Positions 12,313 to 25,927 of a stretch of 64,000 bases of DNA are shown here, piece by piece (the first letter of the stretch is position 1; each line of letters starts with the position of its first letter). The translations under genes and the position numbers were made by a program. Source of the stretch: Oenanthe sinensis (taxonomy: Eukaryota > Streptophyta > Magnoliopsida > Apiales > Apiaceae); assembly GCA_028671895.1 (NCBI GenBank), contig CM053802.1, positions 35,440,201 to 35,504,200 of the forward strand. The letters are read 5' to 3'. A model generated the notes under the pieces. That model was given only the letters and a program-made list of their open reading frames with translations. It searched no databases and was not told the DNA's origin.

Positions 12313-15300
12313 CTATTTGTTATCTGGAGTTGAACCACTTGTCACCATTCCTAATTCAGAAACCAGTCTTGTAAATGCTGCTTCACACAGGGGCTTGATG
12401 AATATATCTGCTAACTGTTGATCCGAGGGAACAAAATGCATTTCAATTATTCCATCAATGACATGTTCCCTTATGAAGTGATATATGATACTGATGTGCT
12501 TTATTAGAGATTGTTGAACTGGATTTCCTATCATTGCAATTGCACTTTGATTATCACAATAAATAGGAATTTTGGAAAATTTTAAACCATAATCTAACAG
12601 TTTATTTCTCATCCATAAGATTTGTGCACGGTAACTTCCTTCAGATATATATTCAGCCTCTACTGTTGATGTTGAGATATATTTCTGTTTCTTACTGAAC
12701 CATGAGATAATTCTTCCACCTAGAAATTACCAACTGCCACTTGTGTTTTTCCTATCAATTTTACTTCCTGCAAAGTCAGCATCTGAATAGCCTATTAATT
12801 TAAAATCAGACTCTCTAGGATACCATAAGCCAAGATTAATGATGCTCTTGAGATATCTAAAAATTCTTTTAACAGCAATCAAATGAGGTTCCCTTGGATT
12901 TGCCCGAAATCTAGCACATAGATATGTGACAAACATGATGTATGATCTACTTATTGTCAAATAGAGAAGTGATCCAATCATTCCTCTGTATGCTGTAATA
13001 TCTAGAGGTTCTCCAGTGTCTTGATCAAGTTTGGTTACAGTAGCCATTTGAGTTGTAGCAGATCCAGAGTCTTGCATTTGAAAATACCTTCACCAGTGAG
13101 TAGATTCTTTGTATATTTAGACTGATTTATGAAAATACTTTCATCAGTCTGTTTCACTTGTAACCCTAGAAAATACCTCAATTCTCCCTTCATGCTCATT
13201 TGATACTTTGACTGCATTAGCTTTGAAAATCTTTTACAGAGTTTCTCATTTGTGGAACCAAATATAATATCATCAACATATATTTAAACAAATAATAAAT
13301 CTTTACCTTGAGTTCTATAAAACAAGGTTTTATCAATTGTACCTCTTATAAAACCACTTTCAAGTAGAAATTGAGCTAGAGTTTCATACCAGCTTCTTGG
13401 TGTTTGCTTGAGTCCATAAAAGGCTTTATTCAATCTATAAACATGATTTTGATATTTTGGATTGACAAATCCAGGTGGTTGTTCAACATATACCTCTTCT
13501 TCAAGTTTTCCATTTAAAAATGCACTTTTAACATCCATCTGGTAGACCTTGAATTTCTTGTGTGCAGCATAAGCAAGAAAAATTATGATTGCTTCAAGTC
13601 TAGCTACAGGTGCAAAGGTTTCATCATAATCAATACCTTTATGTTGAGAGTAACCTTTGGCAACTAGTCTTTCTTTGATCCTTGTAATAATTCCATCAGA
13701 GTCTGTCTTTTTTCTAAAAACCCACTTTGTGCCAACAATTGATCTATTCTTTAGTCTTGGAACTAGGGTCCAAACTTCATTTCTCTCAAACTCATTTAAT
13801 TCTTGCTGCATTACAGAAACTCAATCTGCATCCTTCAAATCATCTTCAACCTTCTTTGGTTCTGTTTGAGAAATAAAAGTATGAAATAAATATTCATTTT
13901 GAGTAGCTTTTCTTGTCTGTACTCCACTTTCTAGATCACCAATAATCAAGTCAGGTTTGTGATCTTCGGTCCATTTTCTTGGATGTGGAAAATTTCTTGA
14001 ACTAGATGATCTCTCATGATTTGTGCCTTCATAGAATGATTCTTCTATAAATGTTGATCCTCCCCCTGAAGTTGTGCTTCCATCAGTGTTTGATGTCTCA
14101 GAGTTTACGTATTCAGAGTTTGAATGAACGGAGTTTGAGTGATCATAATTTGTGATTTCAGAGTTTAATTGATCAAAGTTTAGGGTTTCAGAGTTTGTGT
14201 TGGTCAGAGTTTGGTCAGACTCTATTATTTCAATAATTGTGGTTTGTTCTCTAATATTAGTAATTGATTGATGTTGCCCCCATTAACATGTGCAGATTCT
14301 TCAATTTCTATTTCAATCATTTTTGAATCAGAGTTTAAAGGATCAGAGTTTAACTCACCAGAGTTTGGTTCAACAGAGTTTATCTCATCAGAGTTTAGCT
14401 CAACAAAGTTTTTGTTCTGCAATTCATTTTCAAACCTCAGAGTTTCCTGAGCATCTTCATCATGTAACCCAACTATTTGTCCTTCATCAAAAGAGACATT
14501 AATAGATTCCATGACTGCCCTATTTATTAGATTAAGCACTTTGAATGCCCTTGAAGAGGTTTTAGAGGTTGTTGCATAACCAACAAAAATTCCTTCATCT
14601 GCATTGAGTTCAAACTTCTTTAATTGTTCAGAATGTGTTTTGAGAATAAAATGCTTGCTTCCAAAGATGTGAAAGTATTTAACATTTGACTTTCTTCCCT
14701 TCAATGTTTCATATGGAGTCATTCCATGTTTATTTATCAAAGTGCAATTCTGACTAATGCATGGAGTATTCACAGCTTCTGCTCAAAAATAAGTAGGTAG
14801 CTTTGCTCCTTCTAGATTGTTCTGGCAGCTTCAATTAAAGTTATGTGCTTCCTTTCTAATACACCATTTTATGGAGGTGTGCCAGGTGCTGAGAATTGTT
14901 GAATAATTCCTTTTGTTGAGCAGAATTCCTCCATTGTAGAGTTCTTAAACTTTGTTCCATTGTCACTCCTTAAATTCTTTACCTTGTGCGGTGAACAATT
15001 TTCAATCATTGCAATATGATCAAAAATTATCTCTGCAGTTTCATCCTTTTTATGCAAAAAGTACACCCAGGTAAATCTAGTGTAATCATCAACTATCACC
15101 AGAGTATATTTCTTCTTTCCAATGGACATAATGTTGACAGGACCAAATAAATCAAGATGCAATAGATGAAATGGTTGATCAATAGAATTTTCAGTTTTGC
15201 TCTTGAAAGATGTCTTTTTTTGTTTGGCCTTTTGACATGAATCACAGAGTCCATCAGAATAAAATTGAACTTTTGGAAGACCTCTTACTAGATCCTTTTT

Positions 15301-17002
15301 CACCAATTCATTAATATTTCCAAAGTTCAAATGACACAGCTTTTTGTGCCAATTCCATCTTTCCAAAGATGATGCCTTTCCAAGTAAACAAATTAAGGGA
15401 CTTTCAGAGTTTACATCCAAGCTAGCTTCAAATAAGTTGTTATGTCTGTGACCAATAAAAACCACTTTGCCATCCTTTTTGCTTTTCACTTCACAATGAG
15501 TTCATGAAATTCCACAGAATAATCTCTGTCTGTCATTTGACTTACACTTAACAGATTATGCTAGAGTCCTTCAACCAGAGCTATATTCTCAATGATGACA
15601 TTTCCAATAACAATATTTCCATATCCCAGTATTCTTCCTATGTTGCCATCTCCATAAGATACTGCTGGGCCAGCCTTCTCCTCAAACTCTGAAAGTAGGG
15701 ATTTGTTTCCAGTCATATGTGCAGAACATCCACTATCAATCACTAGGATGTTTTTCTTATTTCCCTGTAATCAGTTAATGCAAATTAATTAGTAGATTTG
15801 GGGACCCCAACAAGTTTGGGTCCTTTCTTTTGAAAATTATTAACTTTTGCAGCAGAAGTATTTTTATCAGAGTTTACATTCTCAGAATTTGCATTATCAG
15901 AGTTTATACTGTCAGAGATTACTTTTCTTTTATAAGATTTTATCACATATATTTGTTTGACAGTATGTTTAGAAAAAACAAGAGTTTTATTCAATTTAGA
16001 CAACAATTCATAATAATTGAAATACAAACTATGATATTGTTTGCATGTATAAATTGAAAGCCATAAACTACCACAGTGAAAACAGGGATTTTGTGATCTA
16101 TATCTAGTTTGTTTTCTAACCTCTGAACTAGGTCTTTCAGGTGCCTTCTTTTTATTTTGTTTGCAGTCAATGGCAAGGTGATTTGAATTTCCACAAGTAA
16201 AAAAGGTTTTTCTAGGAGCATCAAGAATATATTTACAGTTATTTTCCTTAAAAATTCCTACTTTGCGATTTCTGTTTCTCTTCTCCTTTTTAGGTTTGTT
16301 CTTGTTAGTGACTGCCTTCAACTTTTCCTTAAGTTGCTTCTGTAAGAGTAATCCTATATTCACCTTTTTATTTTCTGACACACTATTCTTTTTACCTTTG
16401 TTATTATTAGAGCTTTCACCAGAGATATTCTTCTTGTCATTACTAGCTCTAACAAATTTCACAGGTTCACTCAATGTTCCTTTTGTGTGTGTTTTAGTGT
16501 ATTTTTCCTTGTCAGATTCATAACCTAAGGCATAAGTCCAATTCTTGTTAGAAAACATTTCTTGGACTATTTTGCCAAAATTTGTCCAAACTCTGAAGGT
16601 TTCCTTCTCTTTAGCTATCTCAGATTTCAAATATTCAACTTGAATTTCTAATTGAGTTAAAATATGTATGGCATTTTCAAAGTCTTTCTTAGTGCTAACT
16701 ATGTGTGAATTTTCAGATTCAAGAAGGTCATTCCTAGCGGTCAGAGTTTGTATCTCAGATTTTAATCTTTCATTCTCAAGAGACTGTGACTTAAAGCTAA
16801 CATGCAAGGTTCTAAAAAAAGATTTTAATTCATGGATATCTTCAGTATTAAAATTGAAGACAGAATTTAGTACCTTATCAGAGTTTAAGATTGGAGCATC
16901 AGTGTTTTCCATGAGAGCATAGTTAATTTTTTCTTCAAAGTCTGAGGAATCCATCCAATCTTTCTTTGATGTGATTAGTGGTTTTCCAGATTCTTTACTT
17001 CT
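12313..17002 (-). pseudogene. Gag (3' part)-pol of copia B, broken
   Basis: Order in reading direction: coiled-coil-like nucleocapsid region with ESENSHIVST (16954 down), knuckle-like motifs near 16200-16055, protease DSGCSAHMTG near 15740, integrase (HLNFGNINELV near 15340, LHLDLFGPV near 15160, LRSDNGT near 14960), a linker rich in NSD/NSE repeats (14450-14250), RT (KWVFRKKTDSDG near 13725, DVKSAFLNG near 13530, YVDD near 13280) and RNase H ending at a stop at 12313. The first knuckle has lost its first Cys (FFTC) and the next has Leu in place of His (SLWLSIYTC), so these zinc sites are probably dead. Stops occur near 14880, 13285 and 12720. The gag N-terminus was cut off by E. Confidence 0.9.
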
Positions 17003-18407
17003 TGAAAGGCATATGACTAGGCCTATTTGTAATAATTAGATGACAACTCAACTCTAACTATAAAGAGAAGTAAATAATAAATACCAAACATGAATCAAGA
17101 AGAAGACAGTCAACTTATCACAAAGGATCTAAGTATCAGAAGTATTTTTATAGGATTGCTACTCAATATTGGAAGAAGTTCATTAATATGTTCAAGCATC
17201 AGTGAAAAATAAAGTGGTAGTGTTTCATAAGAGTTCAGAAGATATAAAAGATTTCAAGTGGTTACAATGAAGATTCTAGAAGAAGAGGAAAGACAGTAAA
17301 GCAAAAGAATGATAGAAGTCCACATCATAAAAGTTAATAACGGAGAATATTTATTAGAATGACATAAATAAACCAGACAGTATATTTGTGTGTCATCTAA
17401 AATGATATTTATTCTCCAGTTAACTCAAGTGGTTTTATGACAGAAGGAGAAGCAAAGACGGAAAGACTTCGAAGAAGACTACACAGTTATATAAGTCAAG
17501 ATAGTATTTTAATTCTACTATCAAAAGTTAATTGATTATTTAATTTATCTAATAAAATAATTTAAGTTGAATTTAATTTAATTTATAAATTAACTAATTA
17601 AATTAAGTAGAATTAATTTATTATAAAATATATAGCTTAGTATGATTTTTAATATAATTCAAATGAATTTTTAGTAAGTCATACTGAATTTTATGAATAA
17701 AAGTCATACCGGATTTTATTAATAAAAGTAGTACAGAGTTATATATATAGAAAAGTCATACTGAGCTTTTTAATAAAAGGTCATACCGACTTTTATTTAT
17801 ATAAGTCATTCTGATTTATTTAAATAAGTCATACCGAGCTTTTATTAATAAAGGCCATACTGATTTTCTTTTAAATAAGCCATTCTGATTTATTTAATTA
17901 AAATAAAATTCGGATATGACTTTAGAAAAGTCATACCGAATTTTCTAAATTCATACCGAATTTTAAATGTCATGCATAACCTTTTTCAAATGTCATACAA
18001 GGCTTATTTCCAATAAATAAAGTCATAGTGAAAAATGTCATTCCAGCTTTACCTCCCCTGTAAATATGAGGGTTTGGCTTCATATTTCGACGTCGTTCAA
18101 AAACATTCTAATTCAGAAATTTGTATGCATTGTAATATTCACAGATTTCTGTGCAAAGTTTGGAATATAATTGTTAAACCTAAACACTTCATGTCGGACT
18201 TGTTCTAGTTAACTTTATCAATTATATACAATCAGATCAAATAAATTTTGTAATACTTTTCAAGTTAAATTATATCCTCTACTTGAACAGTATTTCATTA
18301 AAATTTATATTTCGTGATTAATTAAAATAATATTTTCTAAATCTAAAATACTGGGATAATTTATAGATATTATATTCAACCCCCTTCTACAATATCAGGG
18401 ACCAACA
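17003..18407 (+). repeat. 5' LTR of copia E (1.4 kb)
   Basis: The LTR begins TGAAAGGCATATGAC and ends GGGACCAACA, followed two bases later by a primer site. A second LTR with the same start and end motifs occurs at 62860-63807, which supports both edges. The left flank is B gag-pol, so E inserted into B. The start lacks the TGTTGG complement of the CCAACA end, so the 5' edge is slightly less certain. It contains a block of short GTCATACYGA repeats absent from the second copy. Confidence 0.8.
17676..18055. repeat. Degenerate GTCATAC(C/T)GA repeats in the E LTR
   Basis: About ten copies of AAGTCATACYGATTTTA-type units recur every 25-45 bp, separated by ATTTAATAAA spacers. The E-family LTR at 62860 lacks the whole block: it jumps from CAAATGACTTT directly to ATAATATTCACAG. 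In an LTR such repeats may be upstream (U3) control repeats, but nothing here shows it. Confidence 0.8.
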
Positions 18408-18409
18408 AT

Positions 18410-18421
18410 TGGCATCAGAGC
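18410..18421 (+). other. Primer-binding site of copia E
   Basis: TGGCATCAGAGC starts two bases after the LTR end at 18407. It differs by one base from the usual TGGTATCAGAGC tRNA-Met site; intact copia A uses the same TGGCATCAGAGC form. Confidence 0.8.
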
Positions 18422-18597
18422 TGGTTGATATTTTTAATATCAGATCCAAACCAAAAATTCCGCAACTCATACAAATCTTAAAAATTATTTTTAATTTGAA
18501 ATAAATTTTTTTACTAAAAATTATTTTTGATCAAAAATTGTTTTCAGTAAAAAATTAAAACATTTTTTGAAACAATTAATTTTTAATCTTATTAAAG
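18422..18597 (+). other. Leader of copia E
   Basis: AT-rich leader between primer site and gag, full of AAAAATTATTTTT words. It repeats almost unchanged after the second E LTR at 63822-64000. No open frame. Confidence 0.65.
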
Positions 18598-21500
18598 ATG
18601 AGTACTTAGAAAGTGACTAGCATCAAAATTCCACAATTCGACAGAGAAAACTACGACTTGTGGAAACACAAAAGGTTACTGTTCATTGGGATTGCCAATC
18701 CCAAGTATGCATGAGTATTGGCCAAAGGTGTTGAACCTCCTATAACAGTTATTCTTGAACTTGAGATAGATGGGGTCGTAATTCCTCATAAACATTTTTC
18801 GAAAAGTCCAGCAGACTATACAGAAGAAAAAAGATAAGTTGTGTCCCTGGACAACAACCTCAAACTAATATTGATTGAATCTCTAGACTACGTCATGTAC
18901 AATCATGTAATCAACTGCAAGAACGCAAAATAGATCTGGGAAACAATAGAGATTATCAACGAGGGGACTGAGGAAGTAAAAGAGAATAGACTGGAAATCC
19001 TGACCTCCCAGTATGAGTAGTTTAGATCCAACCCTGATGAGTGTATCTCTGAGGTGTTTCAGAGACTAAATAAATTGATAAACGAGGTCAACATGAATGG
19101 AAAGTACTATCAGAATCAGGAGGTAAACATGAAGTTTTTGTTAACTTTACCCGAGCATCTGGAACACAGGATCGCAGTTATCCCGGAGTCTAGGGATATG
19201 AAGGAGGTAATCCTAGAAAGTCTCTACGGAGTTTTAAAGATTTATAAATTGGAACAGATCCAAACAAGAGAGATGTATGAGAGAGGTAAGGTGTTGAGTT
19301 CCTCTAAAACTTTAATGGTAGAAGCACCAGAGAAGGTAGAAGTGAAGGATGTTGCACCTTCTAACAGTGCAACGGAGTATGTGATTCCAGAATTTGGACA
19401 TACTTCGGATAAACAAGAAGATGGTGAGTTCTACTCATTGGAAGAACTTGATCAGCTAGAAGATGAATCTCTAGCTATGGTTACCAGGAGGTTTGGCAAC
19501 ATGAGATTCAGAAAAAACTCCTCTTACAGAGTTAAGCCTAATTTTAGAAGGTTCCAAAAAGGAGGTTCTTTGACAATGGTATCAAAAAGCGGCTATAAGA
19601 CCGGCTTAGTTGATAGAATTAAGTTTTGTTGCTTCAACTGCAATGAGCTAGGCCACTTTGCAACAGAGTGAAAGAAGCCTAAGCAAGGAAAGAAGAGAGA
19701 GTCTTATGAAGTGCTCAAGGAGAACTATGATGCTCTTGTGAAAAAGCATCAAGAAAAGTCCTATCTAGCAGAGGGCAAAAGATGGGATGACTCAGACAAT
19801 GATGATGAGGAAGAGCTGAGAAATCTTGCCCTTATGGCTTCATCCGAAGAATCACCATCTCCTACCCGACAAGGAGGAATAGATGTAAACCCTTTTTTCC
19901 CTAAAATGTTTACATTGCTAGGTAAAGAACTAGATGGTGAAAGAGATAAAGTTAAGAGACAGACTCAAAATCAAAGATCTAACTAATGAGAATGAGGTTC
20001 TAAAATCTTTAAAAAGAAAAATGACCAGATGACTGACAAGTTGACTGAGGACTTAGCTGTTCAAGTCAATAAAGTCAGTTGTCATGTTAAAGTTGAAACA
20101 TGTCTCAGAAACCAGATAGAGGAAGAAAAGAAAAGGTGTCTAGCATATAAGAATTCCTCGTACATTATAAAGAACCTAGTTGACCAAAAGGAAATAAGTC
20201 GAAAAGTTGGAATAGGCTTCGAGTACAATAAATCTGTAGGAAAGCCAGGCAACATAACCCCTTTCAGAAAAAGTGCTGAATAAAGGGGTATCCCACATGT
20301 TGTTAAAGACACACTGAAACCTCTTTTCATAACACCTATAGCTGAACTGATCCTTGAGAGCTCTATACTGATTGCTTATGAAATGCAGTTAGAGGATCTC
20401 GAGAAAGAAAAGAAAAGAGGGAAATAGGTTGAGGACATAAAATGAGTTAATGTCCAGAAAGAGAAGAGTGCACCTCAGACACCAGTAAAAGATGTGGGAA
20501 CTTCTAAATCGCCCAATCCTGGTATAGGTGCAAAAGACTTAAAGAATAAAGTGAACATACCTAATACATTTGTGAATAGTAGGAATAGTAACAACATATT
20601 TCATTCTACTGAGAACTTTAAAACTGCTGATAAAGTTGAAGTAGAAAATGTTGTCACCTACTGTTTTGAATAACATGCCTATTCTTGATGCTTTCCATAA
20701 ACCTTGTGGTATATTGAATTGTATGTTATGTGCTTTTAATGCTATGACTGCTTATTTTAAATGCATGATTGCTAAGAAAGATAACATGACACCTAAACAA
20801 TACATCAATAATAAATTCACAAAATCCAAGACTGCAACTCCTTCACCTATTAAGAAGGAAACATACATTCCTAAGTCTAAACAGAAAGTTGTTAAGACTA
20901 TTTATAAGAAGGTAGGTATAGTCAAGGAAGATGATGTTGTTATTCGAAAAGGATCTATTATCAAAGATGACAAAGGTCAATTCTTTAAGTATGTCGGGCC
21001 CAATCAATTTTGGGTTCCAAAGAAGAATTAATCCGTTTGATATGTGCAGGGAGTTAAACAGGTAAACTAAGTTATATGGATCCCGGACAACGGATCTTCA
21101 AGGCATATGACCGGAGATAGAGCCCTACTATCAGACGTGGTTGAAAGAGCTGGCCCAATCGTCACCTTTGGAGATAATAGCAAAGCAATGACTACAGTAT
21201 ATGGCAAGTTAAATATTGGGAATGTTATCATTGAAAACGTCTCTTTAGTGGAAGGACTAAAGCACAACCTACTCAACTTCTGTCAATTTTGTGATAAAGG
21301 ATACAAAGTAAATTTTATCAAGGAGAAATTCTTAATTACTCATTCTAAAGATGACAAACTGGCCTTACGTGGAGTAAGAAAAGGAAACTTGTATGTAGCC
21401 GATCTCAATTTCGGAACTGAAGATGAAGCAAACTGTTTCTATTCAAAGGCTTCATCAGAAGAAAGCTGGCTATGACACAAGAAACTCTCACATCTGAACT

Positions 21501-23920
21501 TCAAAACAATAAACTCTTTAGTCAAGAGGGATTTGGTGAGAGGACTGCCTCCGATGGAATTTACACAAGAAGGATTATGTGAGGCATGTCAAAAAGGGAA
21601 GTCAAAGAAAGCAAGTCACAAAGGCATAGACACTACAAACATCACTGAACCACTTCAACTCCTACACATGGATTTATTTTGTCCAGTAAATATTATGTCT
21701 ATGTCAAGGAAGAAATATGCCTTAGTGATTGTAGATGACTTCACAAAGTACACGTGGGTTTTATTCTTGAACTCTAAGGATGAAACTCCACATTTGGTGA
21801 TTGATCATATAAATCTGATTGAGTTAGATTCAAAGTTACTTGTCTGGGCAATCAGATTAGATAACAGAACAGAATTCAAGAATGAAGTTCTGAATAACTT
21901 TTACTCAGACAAGGGGATAACAAGACAATATTCAGCCCCAAGGACTCCGTAACAGAATGAAGTTATAGAAAGGAAAAACAGAACCCTGATTGAATCTACA
22001 AGAACTATGCTAAGTGAATCTAGGTTACCTATCTACTTCAGGGATGAAGTAGTAAATACAACATGTTATACCCATAATCGAACTCTGATCAACAAAGATC
22101 ATATGAAGACTCCTTATGAATTAATGGTTGGAAAGAAACCTACTCTAAAGTACTTTCATGTATTTGGAGCCAAGTGTTATGTGCTGAAAGATGGAGATGA
22201 ACATCATGGCAAGTTCGAGGCCAAAACACATGAAGATATCTTTGTCGGATATTCAAGAAGAGCATATAGGGTGTACATAATTGATCATCACCAAGTAAAA
22301 GAAAGTGTCAATGTAACTTTTGATGACACTAAACTCCGAATTATCCAAACTGAAGATTCTTCTTAGTCATTAAAATTTGATAATTATCCAGACTCACATT
22401 TTGATGACGAAGATGAACCAGAGGTTGCAACAGGAAATGATGATGACAATAATGATAAGGATATAGGTAATATAGTGGAAACAATGGTAGCACTAGAGAT
22501 ACTACTAATACCTGTGGTGGATCAACAAGTCAACCTGGCAGCAACTCAGGGGGAGATGAAGGATCAACTGGTAGAACACAACATCACAATGAATTTTGAG
22601 GTAAATCATCAAGATCAGACCTACCCAGGGAAAGGACATGGAGAAGAGATTATCCTTTTGAATTGATCATAGGTTATCCAGATGTTGGAGTTAAAACCAA
22701 AAGTGGAACTTCAAATGAATGTTTATTTTCTGTTTTTCTATCACAAGAAGAACCAAAGAAGATTGAAGATGCATTAATTGATCTAGATTGGGTTCTTGCA
22801 ATGCAAGAAGAGCTCAATCAGTTCGAAAGACAAGAAGTCTTGACACTGCTACCAAGACCTAAAGATAGATCTGTAATTGGCATGAAATAGGTATACAGGA
22901 ACAAGTTAGATGGTGATGGCATTGTTACAAGAAATAAATCCAGACAGGTGGCAAAGGGTTACTCTCAGGAAGAGGGAATTGATTATGACGAAACTTACGC
23001 ACCAATTGCAAGCTTGAAGCCATCAGGATATTTCTGGCATTCGCAGCACATTCCAATTTCAAAGTTTATCAAATGGATGTGAAGATTGCATTTCTGAATG
23101 GAGAGTTAGAAGAGGAAGTATATGTGGAACAACCTCCTGGCTTTGAAAATCCAGAGTTTGCTGATCTTGTGTATTTTCTATTCAAAGCACTCTATGGACT
23201 CAAGAAAGCACCGAGGACATGGTATGACACTCTCTCTGAGTTTTTACTTGAAAACTGTTTTATTAGAGGTGTTATAGATAAAACTCTCTTCAATAAATTA
23301 CATAATAAAGATATGATATTTGCCCAAGTTTATGTTGACGATATTATATTTGGTTCTACTAACGAAAACTTGTGCAGGAGATTTGTTAATTTAATGCAAA
23401 GTAGGTATGAGATGAGCATGATGTGTGAGCTGTCATTCTTCCTTGGATTGCAAGTGAAGCAAAATGAAGATGGGATTTTTATTTGCCAATCAAAGTACGT
23501 AGGGGATCTTCTAAGGAAATACAATCTAGAAGATTCTTCACTGGCAAAAACACCTATGCCAACAGCCATAAAGCTTGACAAAGATGAAACTGGTAAGAAG
23601 GTTGAAATCACAAGCTATAGAGGAATGATAGGCTCATTATTATATGTAACTGCTAGTAGACCCGATATAATATTTACAACATGCTTATGTGCAAGGTTTC
23701 ATAGGGAATCTCATCCTATAGTCATTAAAAGAATTTTTAGATATCTGAAGGATACACCAAATCTCAGAATTTGGTATCCTAAAGATACAGGTTTTGAACT
23801 AATAGGCTATACAGATTCAGATTATGCAGGATGCAGGATGGACAGGAAAAATACTTCTGGAAGTTGTCATTTTCTAGGATGTCAGTTGATCTCCTGGTAC
23901 AACAAGAAAAACACTCAGTA
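18598..23920 (+). pseudogene. Gag-pol of copia E (SIRE-type), broken and cut in RNase H
   Basis: Gag starts at ATG 18598 but hits a stop at its fourth codon; a gag core follows (KIPQFDRENYDLWKHKR near 18630, long frame 19054-19671) with the beginning of a CX2CX4HX4C knuckle near 19627. The segment 19711-21031 is a long, charged, repeat-poor linker ending VPKKN then TAA. Protease has DNGSSRHMTG near 21087, with Asn in place of the usual Ser/Thr of the DSG/DTG triad. Integrase follows (LHMDLFCPV near 21664, IRLDN near 21850), then RT (DVKIAFLNG near 23080, YVDDIIFGS near 23330) and the first half of RNase H (SDYAGCRMDRKNTSGS near 23820). Stops and shifts occur near 19669, 21475, 21950, 22365 and 22890. 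Element D interrupts it at 23921. Confidence 0.88.
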
Positions 23921-25727
23921 TGTTGGTGAGATTGTGAAACTGTATGAATAGTAATTGTGATAACTCAACACTAGAACATGGCAAGTATATAATACTACGC
24001 CTACACAGAAATCAGGAAGATATGAATACAAGGCATATACAGTGAATCCAGATATTAGAAGAAGTTTTGAAGTCTACTACATGTCAGTGAAAGAAGTTCA
24101 TTAATTTTTTCAAGCCTCAGTGAAGAATAATGGTTGAAGACTTTCAGGGTTTCAGAAGTGTTGAAGATTCAGTATAGAAGTGCCACAAGAAGATTTCAGT
24201 GTATTAGCATTGATTGATAATAGACAGTATTTGAAGCATAGGAATCTAGAAGGGTGAAGACAAAGGTTAAAGAAGACAGCTGCAGTCTTGAAGCTATACT
24301 CACTGAAAGAAGTTTAGTTATATATTCAAGCGTCAGTGAAGAATAAAGAATGAAGTATTCATGATTGTGATAGTAATGGAGACGTTGTCTAAGTACTAGA
24401 AAAGATTCCAGTGAAGTTACAATGTTTATTGACAGACAGTATTCGAAGTAATGAAGTTGCTGCAAACTTAACAATGTACGTGAGGCAATAATACGAAGAC
24501 CTAGATCAAAGTTAGTCATCCGTGAACCAGACCGGTTGCACTAGGCGTCAGCAGTTTGTGAAAGGAATCTGAGTATTCACTATAGAAGAATTGTTAAGTT
24601 GAAGAATGTACTTGGAAAGAACCGTTATTTATTAAGGTACGAAAAGTGATTTGTAGAGGCTACAACCAAACAGCTAAACAGCTCAAAGGGTGAAGGGTGC
24701 AAAGTGTCACAACCTTGGTACGAAAAGTGAAAGTTTCTGAACTACAGTCGAAGAACGAAAATAGGTCAGGGTACATGGTGTAATGTGACAAGACTTTGAT
24801 ACAAGAAATGAAGGTTTGTGAACTTCAAGCAGAGAACAAAAAGTGTGTCAAAGTGCAGTGGCTAAACTGCACTTTGACCAAAGTGATCAAACGCCACGCG
24901 CAACTTTGTATAATCAAATCAATATTTTTATGTGGCGCTTGTGTCTCTATGATGCGCCTCCCCTCTATGATCCTTGTATAGAGCGCCACTTCCATTAGTA
25001 CTTAAACAAAATATGTAAGTGGCGCCTCCACTGTATATTACATGTATAGGGTGCCACTTCCATACTTGAAGCCACTCAATATTCAAGGCGCCACTTGAAT
25101 CTATACAGGAGAACACCTGTGTCAAGCATCACTTAGCCCTCAGGCAATCAAATTACAGCAGCTACTTTATTGATTTAAAGTTTACACCAATTAAAGAAGA
25201 GTCGTTTTCTCCAACACAAAAAAATATGTAAAGAGCCACTGCCATGGCGGAGCAAGAGAATAATTTATACACACCCATACCTTGTTCATGGTCAGATATT
25301 AGGACCCGGTTCTTTACCGAAAAATGCTCAGGACTCCTAGATATCACTCCTTACGGACTCAATTTTTCCTTTTACTAAATTAGATATATTTGTATAGGAA
25401 CTGAGCCTAATATTTTTGTGTTTGTAGTAAAGAACTAATTTGTTCTTTGGAAGCCAATTATATTTTTAACTGGGTGTAGCACCCCTCTGGGTTTATATAT
25501 AAAAGATATATTCCCGGAAACTTATCTCCATAATTTACTTGTAAATTTTTTAAACCTAATTGATTTATCCGGACACACAGAAAATTAGTAGGCAACTCAC
25601 CTAAACACTACAAATGGCCAAACCCACTCTGAAGTAATAATTTATTTATCCGCAAATTCAAAAAAGAATTTAAATTATTGTGAGTATCGTATTCAATCCC
25701 CATTCTATGATACTTTGGGACCCAACA
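23921..25727 (+). repeat. 5' LTR of copia D (1.8 kb)
   Basis: It begins TGTTGGTGAGATTGTG and ends TTTGGGACCCAACA, with TGTTGG...CCAACA inverted ends, and the primer site follows at 25730. Its left flank is the E RNase H gene, so D inserted into E; the adjacent five bases are CAGTA (23916-23920). A full-length inverted relative sits at 54989-56848 and shorter relatives at 58593 and 61017. A TATA-like TTTATATATAAAA lies at 25492-25504. The 24930-25110 part holds several GGCGCCAC/GCGCCT motifs. Confidence 0.88.
25492..25504 (+). promoter_or_regulatory. TATA-like box in the copia D LTR
   Basis: TTTATATATAAAA lies about 225 bases before the LTR end, a normal place for the Pol II promoter of a copia LTR. 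It is also present, inverted, in the solo LTR near 55215. Inferred from sequence only. Confidence 0.55.
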
Positions 25728-25927
25728 ATTGGTATCAGAGCCTGCTGATTGATATACAAGTAAGGATCCGTAATTCAGTGAAGCTCACCAAGCCTAAGCT
25801 GTTTACTCAAAAGGAGACCTTGTTAAATAAGTTTAATTATAAACTTTTAATAATTTTATTTTATAAACTTTTATAAAAAAAATTTTATAAACTTTTACAA
25901 ATTTATATTATAAATTTTAATTAGTTT
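25728..25927 (+). mobile_element. Leader of copia D with primer-binding site
   Basis: TGGTATCAGAGC at 25730-25741, two bases after the LTR, is a tRNA-Met primer site. About 185 bases of leader follow and become AT-rich (ATTTTATAAAC words) until the C composite interrupts at 25928. The leader resumes at 38261 with the same AT-rich sequence. Confidence 0.8.
25923..25927. repeat. Left target-site duplication AGTTT of composite C
   Basis: AGTTT ends the D leader here and recurs at 38261-38265. Joining the flanks without the insert gives AATTAGTTTATTTTATAAAC, a string present intact in the neighbouring D leader at about 38354-38373. This supports a simple insertion of everything between. Confidence 0.7.

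Larger units (their letters stand above)
8893..17002 (-). mobile_element. Copia B: SIRE-type Ty1/copia element with extra gene, minus strand
   Basis: B reads right to left: partial gag/nucleocapsid, protease, integrase, RT, RNase H, a spacer, then a long extra gene. Neither LTR is in the window. The 3' end was cut off by A' at 8892 and the 5' end by E at 17003. The same layout and matching proteins recur in element C (25928-38260). RT has the IYVDDIIFG form typical of the SIRE/Maximus lineage. Coding parts carry several stops and frameshifts. Confidence 0.88.

Noticed and set aside
14268..14502. Open frames on the plus strand full of SEF/FIS and QSL repeats (also near 10337-10588 and 30032-30439 on the minus strand)
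   Set aside because: They are antisense readings of the NSD repeats (TCAGAGTTT read in other frames) inside pol and extra-gene coding regions.
25730..25741. tRNA-like matches at TGGTATCAGAGC sites
   Set aside because: Only the 12-base primer complement is present; no tRNA cloverleaf surrounds it.
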